64,000 bases of DNA from Acidobacteriota bacterium (GTDB lineage Bacteria > Acidobacteriota > Vicinamibacteria > Marinacidobacterales > Marinacidobacteraceae), in the NCBI GenBank assembly GCA_022820545.1, contig JAJEFG010000084.1, positions 1 to 64,000 on the forward strand. The letters are read 5' to 3'. Below, in pieces: positions 32,813 to 41,175 of this stretch (position 1 is its first letter; each line of letters opens with the position of its first letter). Both the position numbers and the translations under genes were made by a program. The notes below the pieces were generated by a model, which was not told where the DNA came from, searched no databases, and was given only the letters and a program-made list of their open reading frames with translations.

Positions 32813-34192
32813 TCAGGAATCCGGCTCCGCGGGGCTCCGCGTCAGTTCCTTGACGAAGCGCCACCCAAGGAACCCGCCGATCACCCCGGCGAGGCTGCTT
32901 CCGGCGGCGTAGGCGTAGACGACGCCCGGCCCCTCCAGCGAGTACAGGATCGCCCGCCCGCCCAGGGTCCCCACGAGCAGAAACAGCATCGCGGGGACGG
33001 CCAGGCCCGCCCGCGACCAGTTGAGCACCGTGGCCCAGATGGGGCGGCCCAGGTTGTTGAACGCCGCGGTCGCCACGTAGGCGGCGCCCGCGAGGACGAA
33101 TCCCCCCGCCCCCAGCCGGCAGAAGGCCCGGACGATGCTGGCGCCGTCGCCGGCCATCCCGAACGCCCAGACGATGAGGTCGGCCGCGAGCCAGAGGACT
33201 CCCCACGCCGCCAGCGCGTAGAGGACGGCGAACACGAGGCTGTCGCGATAGGTCGCCTCCAGCCGGTGCAGCTTCCGGGCGCCGTAGTTCTGGCCGAAGA
33301 TGCCGCCCACCGCCACGGCGAGCGCGATGATGCCCGAGAAACCGAGGACCACCATTCGGGTCACCACCGACCACCCGGCGACGGCGCTGTCGCCGAAACG
33401 CCCGACCCAGGCGGCCAGGAGCAGGAAACCGGACGGCGTGGACAGTTGGGCCAGCACTGCCGGTCCGGCCACCGCGAAGATGGCGCGGAAGTCGTGGAAC
33501 GTCTCCGCCAGCCGGAGCGGGGCGGCCAGTTCGTGGGTCCGCACCACGAAGTGAAGTCCCACGAGCGCGGTCACGATCCGCGAGAAGACGAGCACGCCGG
33601 CCGCGCCGTCCACGCCGAGCCCCAGACCCAGGATCACCAGCGGATCGAGCACGAACGCGACGCCGCCGGCGACCATGGTCACGATGAGGGCCCGCCGGGC
33701 GTCGCCTTCGGCGCGGAGGATGGCGGCCGTGCTGATGCCGAGTCCCAGGACCGGAAGCGACGGCAGGATCCAGGCCAGGTAGCGGCTCGCGACCTCGGTC
33801 GCCGGCCCGGGCTCCATCAGCAGTTCGACCGCCTCCTCGCGGAAGAGGAAGACCAGCGCGGCGAGCGCCGTGAGGGTCAGGAACGAGACCGTCAGGCAGG
33901 AGGTGGTTCGGCTGCGCGCCAGCGCGCGGTCGCGCGCCCCGAGCGCCCGGCTGACGAGGGCGGTGGCGGCCACGGCCAGACCGATGGCCACCGCGCTCAC
34001 GATGTGCTGGACGAACGAGGCGAGTCCGACCCCGGCAACCAGCCGCACGTCGCGGAGCAGCGAGATGTAGAAGAGCGTGAGGAAGTCCACCAGGAACAGG
34101 AAGAGGAACCCGACGGAGGCGGTCGTGGTCATGACGACCACGTGGCGCATCGTCGAGCCGGTGGTGAACCGGCCCTCCCTGTCCGGGGGCAT
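32813..34192 (-). CDS. MATE-family multidrug/small-molecule exporter
   Basis: The protein has 459 residues and about 12 membrane helices in two homologous halves. Marks are SRALGARDRALARS in the first half and GGIFGQNYGARKLHRLEATYRDSL in the second, at the same relative place, as in NorM/DinF-type proteins. It exports cationic or other small molecules by Na+ or H+ antiport. It is the last gene of a tight five-gene operon, 9 bp after the phosphotransferase gene. It could export a product or toxic intermediate of the enzymes upstream. Confidence 0.9.
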   Translation of the reverse strand: MPPDREGRFTTGSTMRHVVVMTTTASVGFLFLFLVDFLTLFYISLLRDVRLVAGVGLASFVQHIVSAVAIGLAVAATALVSRALGARDRALARSRTTSCLTVSFLTLTALAALVFLFREEAVELLMEPGPATEVASRYLAWILPSLPVLGLGISTAAILRAEGDARRALIVTMVAGGVAFVLDPLVILGLGLGVDGAAGVLVFSRIVTALVGLHFVVRTHELAAPLRLAETFHDFRAIFAVAGPAVLAQLSTPSGFLLLAAWVGRFGDSAVAGWSVVTRMVVLGFSGIIALAVAVGGIFGQNYGARKLHRLEATYRDSLVFAVLYALAAWGVLWLAADLIVWAFGMAGDGASIVRAFCRLGAGGFVLAGAAYVATAAFNNLGRPIWATVLNWSRAGLAVPAMLFLLVGTLGGRAILYSLEGPGVVYAYAAGSSLAGVIGGFLGWRFVKELTRSPAEPDS

Positions 34193-34201
34193 CGGATCCG
34201 C

Positions 34202-35365
34202 TCAGGCGAAGGCCCGGTAGGCGCGGTACCCGGCCCGGCAGAGGGCGTGCCGGAGGCCGGCCCGGCTCGCGAACGGCGGGACCTCGGGCAGAACGGCCCC
34301 GGCGTCCAGGTCCCGGAGCGCCGCCGCCGTCCGGGTTGCGATGACGTCCCGCAGTTCCAACTGCCGTCCCCGGTTCTCTCCCAGCCAACCGGCGACCACG
34401 ACGGGCAGCACCAGGCAACCGAGGAGGGTTTCCCGGTAGAGCCGCCAGCAGCGCTCGAACGGGAACTCCCGGGCGCCGAGGCTGCAAACGATGTCGTGGT
34501 ACTCGAGGAGCGCGTCCTTCTCGACGGCGCGGCGGACTTCCGGCGCGACGCTTCCCGCGAGGAAGTAGGCCACGTCGTAGAGGCCGTTCGCGACCGCGCT
34601 GTTCTGCCAGTCCACCACCGTGAGGCCGTCCCCATCGAAGAACATGTTGTCGAGACGGTAGTCGCCGTGCACGAAGGTCAGCGGTTCCTCCACGAGTTGG
34701 CCGAGATGGTCCACCAGCCGCAGGCCGTACTCCTCCGCCAGGTCCCGGACCTCCTCGGGCCACGAGCCGCAAAGGAGGGACAGGCTGCGCGGCAGGCCCA
34801 GCAGGTAGGAGACCTGCAGAGCCGACCAGACCCAGGGCGCCAGCATCTCACGGAAAACTGCGGGTAGCTGCTCGACGCGGTCCCAGTATCTCCCGTGGAG
34901 TCCGGCTACCTCCCGCACCGCCCGCCGCGCCTGCTCGGGAGTGGCGCCCCGCACCTGGTCCCCCGCCGTCAGGTTGCCGAGATCCTCGAGAACGAGCACG
35001 AAACCGTGCGTGCGGGCGTCGAAGTCGCCGTAGAGGAGCGCCGGAGCCCGGAGCGGGGATGCGGGCGCCAGGTGGCGATAGAAGCTGGATTCGCGGCGGT
35101 AGAGACGCCACCGCCGGCCGAGTTTTCGATTCCTCGGCTTGTCGCTCGCGAGCTTCACGACCACGCTCTCGGAGGGTCCGTCAGCGGCGGCGAAGGTCAG
35201 TTCGCAGCGGAGGATCTCCGCCATCAGCCCGACCCCCTCTCCGATGGCCTCGCACTTCAGCTCACGGACCGGTGGACAGCCGGCCCGGCCGCCGGCCACC
35301 AGGGCCTCGTGCAGCCACTCGGCCGTCAGGCCCTCGCCCGTGTCGGGAATCCCGGGACCCGCCAT
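34202..35365 (-). CDS. Choline/aminoglycoside kinase-like phosphotransferase
   Basis: The protein has 387 residues and a protein-kinase-like small-molecule kinase fold. An N-lobe ends in ESVVVKLASDK (ATP lysine) and GFVLVLEDLGN (hinge). The catalytic loop is FVHGDYRLDNMFF, with the Asp and Asn of Brenner's motif, and VVDWQNS is the metal-binding Asp. It resembles the ecdysteroid-kinase-like/EcKL group of the phosphotransferase family. The substrate is probably a hydroxylated small molecule, not a protein. ATG 35365 is chosen from homology of MAGPGIPDTGEGLTAEWL; the frame stays open upstream but only inside the next gene. Confidence 0.85.
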   Translation of the reverse strand: MAGPGIPDTGEGLTAEWLHEALVAGGRAGCPPVRELKCEAIGEGVGLMAEILRCELTFAAADGPSESVVVKLASDKPRNRKLGRRWRLYRRESSFYRHLAPASPLRAPALLYGDFDARTHGFVLVLEDLGNLTAGDQVRGATPEQARRAVREVAGLHGRYWDRVEQLPAVFREMLAPWVWSALQVSYLLGLPRSLSLLCGSWPEEVRDLAEEYGLRLVDHLGQLVEEPLTFVHGDYRLDNMFFDGDGLTVVDWQNSAVANGLYDVAYFLAGSVAPEVRRAVEKDALLEYHDIVCSLGAREFPFERCWRLYRETLLGCLVLPVVVAGWLGENRGRQLELRDVIATRTAAALRDLDAGAVLPEVPPFASRAGLRHALCRAGYRAYRAFA

Positions 35366-35379
35366 CGCGCCGTGAGGCC

Positions 35380-35838
35380 TTACTCCGCCTCGTACTCTTC
35401 GGCGCGGTGCATGTCGAAGTCCCCGTGAACCGGGTTTGGCGGAAAACGGCGGAACTCGGCGTGGCAGCGGTAGCAGACCGTGACGCTTCCCAGGCGGCGG
35501 TAGATCAGGAAGTCGAGGAGCGCCACCGACGCGAAGACGATGAACGCGCCGGGGAAGTCCCAGAGCGCGTAGGCGATGGTGGACAGGGCGATCGCGCTCA
35601 GCACCACCGCGCACCCGATCTGTTGCGGGACGTCCTTCTTCCGGTAGAACTCGGGGTTTCCGCACTGCGGACAGGAGGCGAAGGCGGCGCCGGCCGAGAG
35701 ACCCTCGGCGGCGGCGGGCGGATTCCGGTGGCCGCAGTGCCGGCACCGGTCGTCATCCGGCTGGAAGGGAGGGTTCCAGGTCGAATAGCGGTCGCAGGCG
35801 TCGCAGTAGAACCCGACCTCGGGCGCCCGTTTGGCCAA
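35380..35838 (-). CDS. Zinc-ribbon membrane protein
   Basis: The protein has 152 residues. The N-terminal part has Cys12-x2-Cys15 and Cys32-x2-Cys35, a rubredoxin-like zinc ribbon, and a further Cys56-x2-Cys59. Two adjacent hydrophobic segments follow (about 74-110, IGCAVVLSAIALSTIAYAL and AFIVFASVALLDFLIY). A last pair (VCYRCHAEFRRF) then faces the same side as the N terminus and could complete a second ribbon. I do not recognise a named family. It sits third in the five-gene operon, 14 bp from each neighbour. It could be a scaffold or regulator of the enzymes beside it. Confidence 0.8.
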   Translation of the reverse strand: MAKRAPEVGFYCDACDRYSTWNPPFQPDDDRCRHCGHRNPPAAAEGLSAGAAFASCPQCGNPEFYRKKDVPQQIGCAVVLSAIALSTIAYALWDFPGAFIVFASVALLDFLIYRRLGSVTVCYRCHAEFRRFPPNPVHGDFDMHRAEEYEAE

Positions 35839-35852
35839 ACCCGGCTGCCGTA

Positions 35853-37178
35853 TCAGGCGCAGCGAGAGACGATGGCCTCGAGCGCGGAGGAGATTTCTTC
35901 CCGGGTGTTGAAGAAGTGGATCGAGAGGCGGAAGTCGCGCTCGCCGCGGACCGGTGACGCCAGGATGCCGTCCTCCCCGGCGAGGTCCCGGTAGAGCGTT
36001 CCCGGGTCACACCCCTCCGGCAGCCGGACCACCAGGATGCCCGAGCGGTCCGCCGGGTCCTCCGGCGAAGCGACCTGAAGTCCCGGGGTCTCCCGGACCG
36101 CCTCGATTCCATGGTCCACCAGCGCACGGGTCCGGTTGAGGATCCGCCCGAAGCCGATGTCCTCCATCCACTGCACGGCCTGCCCGAAGCCGAAGAAGTC
36201 GGCGAGCGCCCGGGTGCCGAACTCGTAGCGCGCCGCGCTCGGGAGGAGCGTGTAGTTGCCCTCGTAGTCCATGGTCTCGTGGCTGTGCGCTCCCGCCCAG
36301 CTCAACTGCACGTCGTCGAGCAGCGCGCGGCGGACGAAGAGCGCTCCCGTGCCCTTGGGCCCGAGCAGCCACTTGTGCCCGCAGGTCGAATAGCAGTCGC
36401 ATCCCAGGGCGGCGAAATCGGTCGGCACGCAGCCCGGACCCTGGGCGCCGTCGAGGTGGTAGCGGACGCCCCGGGCCCGGAGAAGCTCGGCGAGCCGCGC
36501 GGAGTCCTCGGTGCGGAGCGTCCGGCCGTTGTTCCTGGAAACGTGGCTCAGGCTGACCATCCGCGTCCTCGCCGAGAGTTGGCGCTCCACCTCCGCGACG
36601 AGGTCGGTGCCCGGACTCAGGTCGATCTCCCGGATCGCGATTCCGAACCGGTCCCGCAGCACGTACCAGGGGATGACGTTCGCCGGATGTTCGGTGTTCG
36701 AGATGATGACCTCGTCGCCGGAACGCCAGTCAAGACTCCAGGCGACGATGGAGATCCCCTCCGAGGTGGAATGCGTGAGCGCCACCTCGTCTTCGCCGGC
36801 GCCGAACACCCGGGCGAGCTGGGCGCGGAGGTCCGGCTCGATCCGGCCCATCACCCCGGCGACCTGGGTGGCGGCCGGGCTGCGGTTCTGAAAGGTCAAC
36901 CGGTCCGCCAGCTGCTCGATCACCGGCGTCGGCGAGGGCCCGATCCCGCCGGTCTGGAAGTAGGGGCTCGCCGTGGCCGCCGGCACCGCTTCGCGGGCCT
37001 TCCGGACCCAGTCGGGAAGGTCTTCGGCGCCCGCGGGGGTCCCCGGCTCCCCCGCGGCGAGACGGCCCACGGGTACCAGGGGTAGGAGGGCCAGACCGGG
37101 AATGCCGGCCAGGAGCTGCCGGCGGCCGAAACCAGGAGCGCGGACGGTGGCCGGAGGAGCGTTCTCGGGTTTCATCAC
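35853..37178 (-). CDS. Tat-exported class V aminotransferase-fold PLP enzyme
   Basis: The protein has 441 residues. The N terminus has a twin-arginine signal (FGRRQLLAGIPGLALLPLVPVGRLAAG). The rest is a class V aminotransferase/cysteine desulfurase fold: HSTSEGISIVAWSL, ISNTEHPANVIPWYVLRDR, YHLDGAQGPGCVPTDFAALGCDCYSTCGHKWLLGPKGTG with the PLP Lys in GHKW, and FGTRALADFFGFGQAVQWM. Closest by eye are isopenicillin-N-epimerase-like and EgtE-like C-S lyase proteins. Export by Tat fits a protein that folds around its cofactor in the cytoplasm. The substrate is unknown. It lies 10 bp after a multi-pass membrane protein gene. Confidence 0.88.
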   Translation of the reverse strand: MMKPENAPPATVRAPGFGRRQLLAGIPGLALLPLVPVGRLAAGEPGTPAGAEDLPDWVRKAREAVPAATASPYFQTGGIGPSPTPVIEQLADRLTFQNRSPAATQVAGVMGRIEPDLRAQLARVFGAGEDEVALTHSTSEGISIVAWSLDWRSGDEVIISNTEHPANVIPWYVLRDRFGIAIREIDLSPGTDLVAEVERQLSARTRMVSLSHVSRNNGRTLRTEDSARLAELLRARGVRYHLDGAQGPGCVPTDFAALGCDCYSTCGHKWLLGPKGTGALFVRRALLDDVQLSWAGAHSHETMDYEGNYTLLPSAARYEFGTRALADFFGFGQAVQWMEDIGFGRILNRTRALVDHGIEAVRETPGLQVASPEDPADRSGILVVRLPEGCDPGTLYRDLAGEDGILASPVRGERDFRLSIHFFNTREEISSALEAIVSRCA

Positions 37179-37188
37179 ATTCTCCGCG

Positions 37189-37953
37189 TCAGACCAATCG
37201 CCCGCCGGTCACCACCTCGAGGAAGGCCGCGGTGAGTTCGCCGAACAGAACCAGGATGAGCGCTACGTAGAGTAATCCCGTTGCCGACTGCGTCGAGCGG
37301 ATGCGCACGGTATTCCGGATCATGAGGGCCAGGAAGGCCGGGAAGAGCAGGCCGGTCAGGACCCGGAATCCGAAGAAGAGGGCCGGAGTCGAGTAGATGA
37401 CGTCGGAGAGGCCCCCGAGGCGAAGCTCGGCGATTCCCCCGTAGAGGAGCGCAAACACGGCGACCCCGATGCGAAGCGCGGTGGCGCCGGTGACGAGGCT
37501 CGATCCCACCGAGAGCGGCCGGATGGAGAGCGCGGTGTCCACGAGGTACCAGTGGCCCAGCAGCATCGTGGCCGCGACGCCGCCCAGGAGGGCGGCGCCC
37601 GAGAGGCTCGAGGCGAGGGCCAATCCCGGCAGCTCCGGGGCCGTGAGAGGCGGCAGCAGGGCGCCGAGGAGGCCGATCCCCGCCATGCCGGCGGCGAGCG
37701 CCCCGCGCCGGCCGCCGAAGCGCGGGACGGCGAAGGCGAGGACGATGGCTCCGGCCAGCAGCAGCGCCCAGAAAGGGGCTTCGGGACGGCTCCGTCCCGC
37801 GAGCAGTCCGAGCGCCATCGCCGCTGCCGCGCCCCGTGCCACGAGGCGGAGATACCCCTCCGGCACCCGATGGACACCGTGGATGATTCCGGCGGCCAGC
37901 AGGCTTCCCGCCGCCAGGCGGGCGGTCAGAACGGCGACGGTGGCGCCGATCAC
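37189..37953 (-). CDS. Multi-pass membrane protein of unknown function
   Basis: The protein has 254 residues, starts at GTG and has about eight hydrophobic helices. The phrase LLGHWYLVDTALSIRPL in the middle has a His-Trp-Tyr and an Asp within the membrane, which hints at a functional site rather than a pure anchor. FFGFRVLTGLLFPAFLALM and SATGLLYVALILVLFGELTAAFLEVV follow. I do not recognise a named family. It is the first gene of the five-gene operon. It might be a membrane partner of the exported PLP enzyme. Confidence 0.75.
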   Translation of the reverse strand: MIGATVAVLTARLAAGSLLAAGIIHGVHRVPEGYLRLVARGAAAAMALGLLAGRSRPEAPFWALLLAGAIVLAFAVPRFGGRRGALAAGMAGIGLLGALLPPLTAPELPGLALASSLSGAALLGGVAATMLLGHWYLVDTALSIRPLSVGSSLVTGATALRIGVAVFALLYGGIAELRLGGLSDVIYSTPALFFGFRVLTGLLFPAFLALMIRNTVRIRSTQSATGLLYVALILVLFGELTAAFLEVVTGGRLV

Positions 37954-38081
37954 GATCGTACGCTCGGGAAACGAGGCGGCAGGGTCTCGCCCCGAACGTC
38001 CAGGGGTCCCGAGCCGTGTTGGTTGCGGGCCTTCAGCTTGTCTGCCGGACCGTCGTCAGACCTTTCTCGTCAAGCCCCTTG

Positions 38082-38405
38082 CTAGACCTGGAAGGACTCC
38101 CCGCAGCCGCAACTCGAGACGGCGTTCGGGTTGTTGAAGCGGAACCCCGCTCCCATGAGGTCCTCGACGTAGTCGATCTCGGTCCCCTCCAGGTAGGGCA
38201 GACTGCGCTCGTCGATGAGCATTCGGACACCGTTCTTTTCGATGACCTGGTCTCCGGCGCGGGACTCATCGTCAAGCGCCAGTTGATACTGGAAGCCGGA
38301 GCACCCGCCGCCCACCACGCGAACCCGGAGCAGGGCGTTCGGACGTTTGTGCTGCACGAGGAACTCGGCGACCTTGGTGGCGGCGACATCGGTCAAGCTG
38401 AGCAT
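38082..38405 (-). CDS. erpA: Iron-sulfur cluster insertion protein (ErpA/IscA family)
   Basis: The protein has 107 residues, the full length of A-type carriers. The three cluster cysteines are present in GGGCSGFQYQL and SSCGCGESF near the end. LSLTDVAATKVAEFL and NPNAVSSCGCG match ErpA/HesB/IscA. It passes 4Fe-4S clusters to apo-proteins. A good Shine-Dalgarno AAGGAG precedes the ATG. A TAGAAT -10-like box lies about 55 bp upstream on the same strand (38459-38464). Client candidates in this window include QueG and KorAB. Confidence 0.92.
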   Translation of the reverse strand: MLSLTDVAATKVAEFLVQHKRPNALLRVRVVGGGCSGFQYQLALDDESRAGDQVIEKNGVRMLIDERSLPYLEGTEIDYVEDLMGAGFRFNNPNAVSSCGCGESFQV

Positions 38406-38491
38406 GGGGTTCGCTCCTTTGCTGATTCCCGCCCCGGACGGGGCGGACGAAGCATGAAGATTCTAGCGGCCCGCGGGTTCTTGCCGCCGAT

Positions 38492-38497
38492 TAGACT
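38492..38497 (+). promoter_or_regulatory. -10-like hexamer for the PHP gene
   Basis: TAGACT ends 11 bp before the ATG at 38509, with no Shine-Dalgarno sequence between. A leaderless transcript is likely. Confidence 0.4.
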
Positions 38498-38508
38498 CCC
38501 GCACTTCA

Positions 38509-39351
38509 ATGACCGGTGCACCCAGCCGTCCGCCGAACATCGATCTCCACTCCCACTCCACCGAATCGGATGGTGTGCTGTCACCGCGGGCGGCCGTCGA
38601 GGCCGCGGCGCGGGACGGCGTGACCGTACTGGCGTTGACGGACCACGACACCCTGACCGGCATTCCGGAAGCCCGCCGCGCCGCTGCCGAATGCGGGATC
38701 GAGCTGGTTGCCGGAGTCGAGGTGAGTTGCGGCTGGGGACGTGAATCGGTCCATCTGCTGGGCCTGTTCGTGGATCCCGAGGACCGGGCGCTCACCGCGC
38801 TCTTCGACGAGGTTTCCGAGCGCCGCCGGCAACGGATCGCGGAGACGTGCAGGAAGCTCTCGGAAGCCGGGGTGGCGCTCCGCTTCGAGGAGGTCGCGGC
38901 GATGTCCACCGGACGCTCCCTCGGGCGGCCGCACGTGGCGGATGCGCTGGTCCACAAGGGGGCCGTCCGGGACCGGGCGGAGGCCTTCGACAGGTATCTC
39001 GGCGACGGGAAAGCCGGACATGTCCGGTACGGCTGGAAGATCGGCGTCGACGAAGCCGCGAAGATGTTGCACGCCGCGGGAGGAATCAGTTCCGTCGCCC
39101 ATCCCAAGTACCTCCGGGATCAGTCCGCGCTTCCTTCCATGCTCCGGGAGACCGGGGTCCACGCGCTCGAGGCGTACCACGTCGAGCAGGATGAAGACGA
39201 GCGGGAGCACTACCTGCGGGTGGCGGACTCGCTGGGCCTCATGGTGAGCGGCGGATCGGACTTCCACGAGCCGAAGCACGGACGGCGCTTCGGCTCGGAG
39301 CTGCCGCCGGAGCGCTACGAGGAACTGCGCTCGGCTGCCGGCCGCAGCTAA
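38509..39351 (+). CDS. PHP-domain phosphoesterase (3',5'-nucleoside bisphosphate phosphatase/RNase AM-like)
   Basis: The protein has 280 residues. Metal-binding marks of the PHP superfamily are DLHSHSTESDG at 12-22, ALTDHDTLTG, EVSCGWGRESVHLLGLFVD, SVAHPKYLRD and SGGSDFHEPKHG. The order and length match YciV/TrpH-type enzymes, which act on 3'-phosphoadenosine phosphate-like bisphosphates or RNA 5' ends. It overlaps the stop of the convergent Rieske gene by 4 bp. Confidence 0.9.
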   Translation: MTGAPSRPPNIDLHSHSTESDGVLSPRAAVEAAARDGVTVLALTDHDTLTGIPEARRAAAECGIELVAGVEVSCGWGRESVHLLGLFVDPEDRALTALFDEVSERRRQRIAETCRKLSEAGVALRFEEVAAMSTGRSLGRPHVADALVHKGAVRDRAEAFDRYLGDGKAGHVRYGWKIGVDEAAKMLHAAGGISSVAHPKYLRDQSALPSMLRETGVHALEAYHVEQDEDEREHYLRVADSLGLMVSGGSDFHEPKHGRRFGSELPPERYEELRSAAGRS

Positions 39352-39662
39352 CCCACGCTGACGAGCACCATGCCGTTCTCGACCCGCGCCGGATAGACGG
39401 GGACCCGGGAGTTCGGGTTCACCGGCGAGCAGCCGGTAACGAGATCGAACTGCCACAGGTGCCACGGGCAGATCACGATGCCGTGCCGGACGCGGCCCTG
39501 GTGCAGCGGGCCGCCGCGGTGGGGACAGGTCTCGTTCAGGGCGTAGACCCGGTTCTCGTACCAGAAGACGGCGATCCGCTGGTCACCGACATCCACGGCG
39601 ATCGCGGACTCCGCCTTCAGCCTGGCCAGGCTGCACACGGCGTGTTCCGTCGTCTCCGTCAC
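39348..39662 (-). CDS. Rieske [2Fe-2S] ferredoxin-like protein
   Basis: The protein has 104 residues and is a stand-alone Rieske domain. Cluster ligands are CPHRGG (Cys-x-His) and CPWHLWQFD (Cys-x2-His). It is soluble and has no export signal. GTG 39662 was chosen because it forms a GTGA overlap with the stop of the upstream GHMP kinase gene; the open frame further up is antisense noise. It resembles the small NirD-like or dioxygenase-type Rieske ferredoxins. Its electron partner is not evident. Confidence 0.88.
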   Translation of the reverse strand: MTETTEHAVCSLARLKAESAIAVDVGDQRIAVFWYENRVYALNETCPHRGGPLHQGRVRHGIVICPWHLWQFDLVTGCSPVNPNSRVPVYPARVENGMVLVSVG

Positions 39663-40693
39663 GCCGGCTCCCGCCGGAGCCCCACGGGATCGCTGGCCGC
39701 CTCCAGCACCTGGCCGCCGGCGCCGCGTGCGGCCGCCACCACCGCGCGCCGTTTGTCGGGAGGAGCGATGGCGATGACGGTTCCCCCGCCTCCGGCGCCG
39801 CACGCCTTGACCGCCCGGGCCCCGGCCTGCCGCATCGCGCCGCTCAGGCGCTCGACGGTCGCGGTGGTGACCATTTCGGAGAGCGCCCGCCGGGCTCCCC
39901 ACTCGACGTCAAGCATTTCGGAGACCCGGTCCCAGTCCCGTTCGAGCAGCGCCTCCCGCATCCCGTAGGCCGCCTCCGCGATCACCTCGATGCCCCGGAC
40001 GGCGGACGGCTCCCCGGCGAAGATGCGCTCGAGCACGCTTCCGTTGGGGTCCGCGGACGAATGGGCCTCCCCCGTGTACACGAGGACGAGGCGGTCATCG
40101 AGCGGATCGGCGCCGTCCTCCAGCCAGGGCAGGGGCTCCGACCTCGGTTCCGGGCTCACCCAGTGGTGCACCCGCGTGCCGCCGAGGGCCGCCGCGAACT
40201 GGTCCTGGGATCCCGTCGCGGTCCTCAGGATCCGCACTTCGGTGTCCATCACGATCCGCACGAGTTGCCGGATCGTCCAGCCGGCGCCCGTCACCTCGTT
40301 CAGGGCCCCGGCGATCGCCATGCCGAGCGAGGACGAACCCCCGAGCCCCGAGCCCGGCGGGGCCGTCGTCTCGAAATGGACCTCCACCGGGTCCGGAGGC
40401 TGGAAGAAATCGAGGAGCCGGCCGGCGAGGGCCGCGAACGGATCGCGAAAGAACGCTTCGGGAGAGGTGGCCGAGAGGTCGAGGCCGCGCTGGCGATTCA
40501 CCACCCGGAACCGGGGTCCGGAAGCGACGGTCGCCTTCGCCCGGAGGCTGATGGCGGCGTTCACCGTCGCGGCGCGGGGAACGAGCAGCCCGACCGGCCA
40601 GATGTCGAGAGTGCCGCCCGCCAGATCGATCCGCGTCGGCGCGGAGAACGTGACGGATTCGCTCAGAACGAAACCCCGACGGCCGTGACCCAC
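39659..40693 (-). CDS. GHMP-family small-molecule kinase
   Basis: The protein has 344 residues. Family motifs are SAPTRIDLAGGTLDIW near the N terminus, the ATP loop PPGSGLGGSSSLGMA in the middle, and ACGAGGGGTVIAI (motif 3) near the end. It phosphorylates a sugar or isoprenoid-type alcohol. The N-terminal pattern is close to heptose or fucose kinase-like members, and the exact substrate is not decidable by eye. The ATG overlaps the end of the small beta-barrel gene by 31 bp. Confidence 0.88.
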   Translation of the reverse strand: MGHGRRGFVLSESVTFSAPTRIDLAGGTLDIWPVGLLVPRAATVNAAISLRAKATVASGPRFRVVNRQRGLDLSATSPEAFFRDPFAALAGRLLDFFQPPDPVEVHFETTAPPGSGLGGSSSLGMAIAGALNEVTGAGWTIRQLVRIVMDTEVRILRTATGSQDQFAAALGGTRVHHWVSPEPRSEPLPWLEDGADPLDDRLVLVYTGEAHSSADPNGSVLERIFAGEPSAVRGIEVIAEAAYGMREALLERDWDRVSEMLDVEWGARRALSEMVTTATVERLSGAMRQAGARAVKACGAGGGGTVIAIAPPDKRRAVVAAARGAGGQVLEAASDPVGLRREPA

Positions 40694-41145
40694 CGGTTCA
40701 CCGGCTCTTCGTGGAACTCCCTCTGCAACTGGACCTCCAGGTGCAGCCTGCCGACCTCGAAACCGCCGAAGGCGATCCCCGCGGGTACGGTCTCCGACTC
40801 GGCCTCACCGCCCAGACGGGTCGCCATTCCCGCCCCTCCGCCGACGTACACGCTGAAACCGGGCATGGGGAGCATCCCCATTCTGCCGGTGAGAAACGCC
40901 CGGAGGGGGTACTCCGTATCCCCGCCCTCGGTCTCGATGCCGGTGCCGCCCTGCACCAGGGCTCCGATTTCGAAGGGAAGCACCGGGAAGTCGAGGTTGT
41001 AGCCGGCGCCGAGAACCCATCCTTCCCGCGCGCCCCCCGACTCTCCCCCCGACCCGACCTGGATCACCGGCTGGGCGAGCGCCGTCTTTCCGGCGAGCAG
41101 GACCCCGGCGACGACCACTGTTCTCAGCAAGTGCCGCCCGGGCAT
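40663..41145 (-). CDS. Small outer-membrane beta-barrel-like protein
   Basis: The protein has 160 residues. A clear signal peptide (MPGRHLLRTVVVAGVLLAGKTALA) is followed by alternating hydrophobic strands with Gly-rich turns (GWVLGAGYNLDFP, FSVYVGGGAGMATRLGG) and ends in GVSF, a terminal Phe as preferred by BamA. No named family is recognised. ATG 41145 is preferred because it lies 6 bp after a TATACT box and starts the signal peptide. Confidence 0.75.
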   Translation of the reverse strand: MPGRHLLRTVVVAGVLLAGKTALAQPVIQVGSGGESGGAREGWVLGAGYNLDFPVLPFEIGALVQGGTGIETEGGDTEYPLRAFLTGRMGMLPMPGFSVYVGGGAGMATRLGGEAESETVPAGIAFGGFEVGRLHLEVQLQREFHEEPVNRWVTAVGVSF

Positions 41146-41151
41146 GCCGCG

Positions 41152-41157
41152 AGTATA
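41152..41157 (-). promoter_or_regulatory. -10-like hexamer for the beta-barrel/GHMP/Rieske operon
   Basis: TATACT on the minus strand ends 6 bp before the ATG at 41145, which predicts a leaderless message. TATATT on the plus strand (41154-41159) overlaps it and may serve the divergent Nudix gene. Confidence 0.45.
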
Positions 41158-41175
41158 TTGGGCGCGATACCGAGC

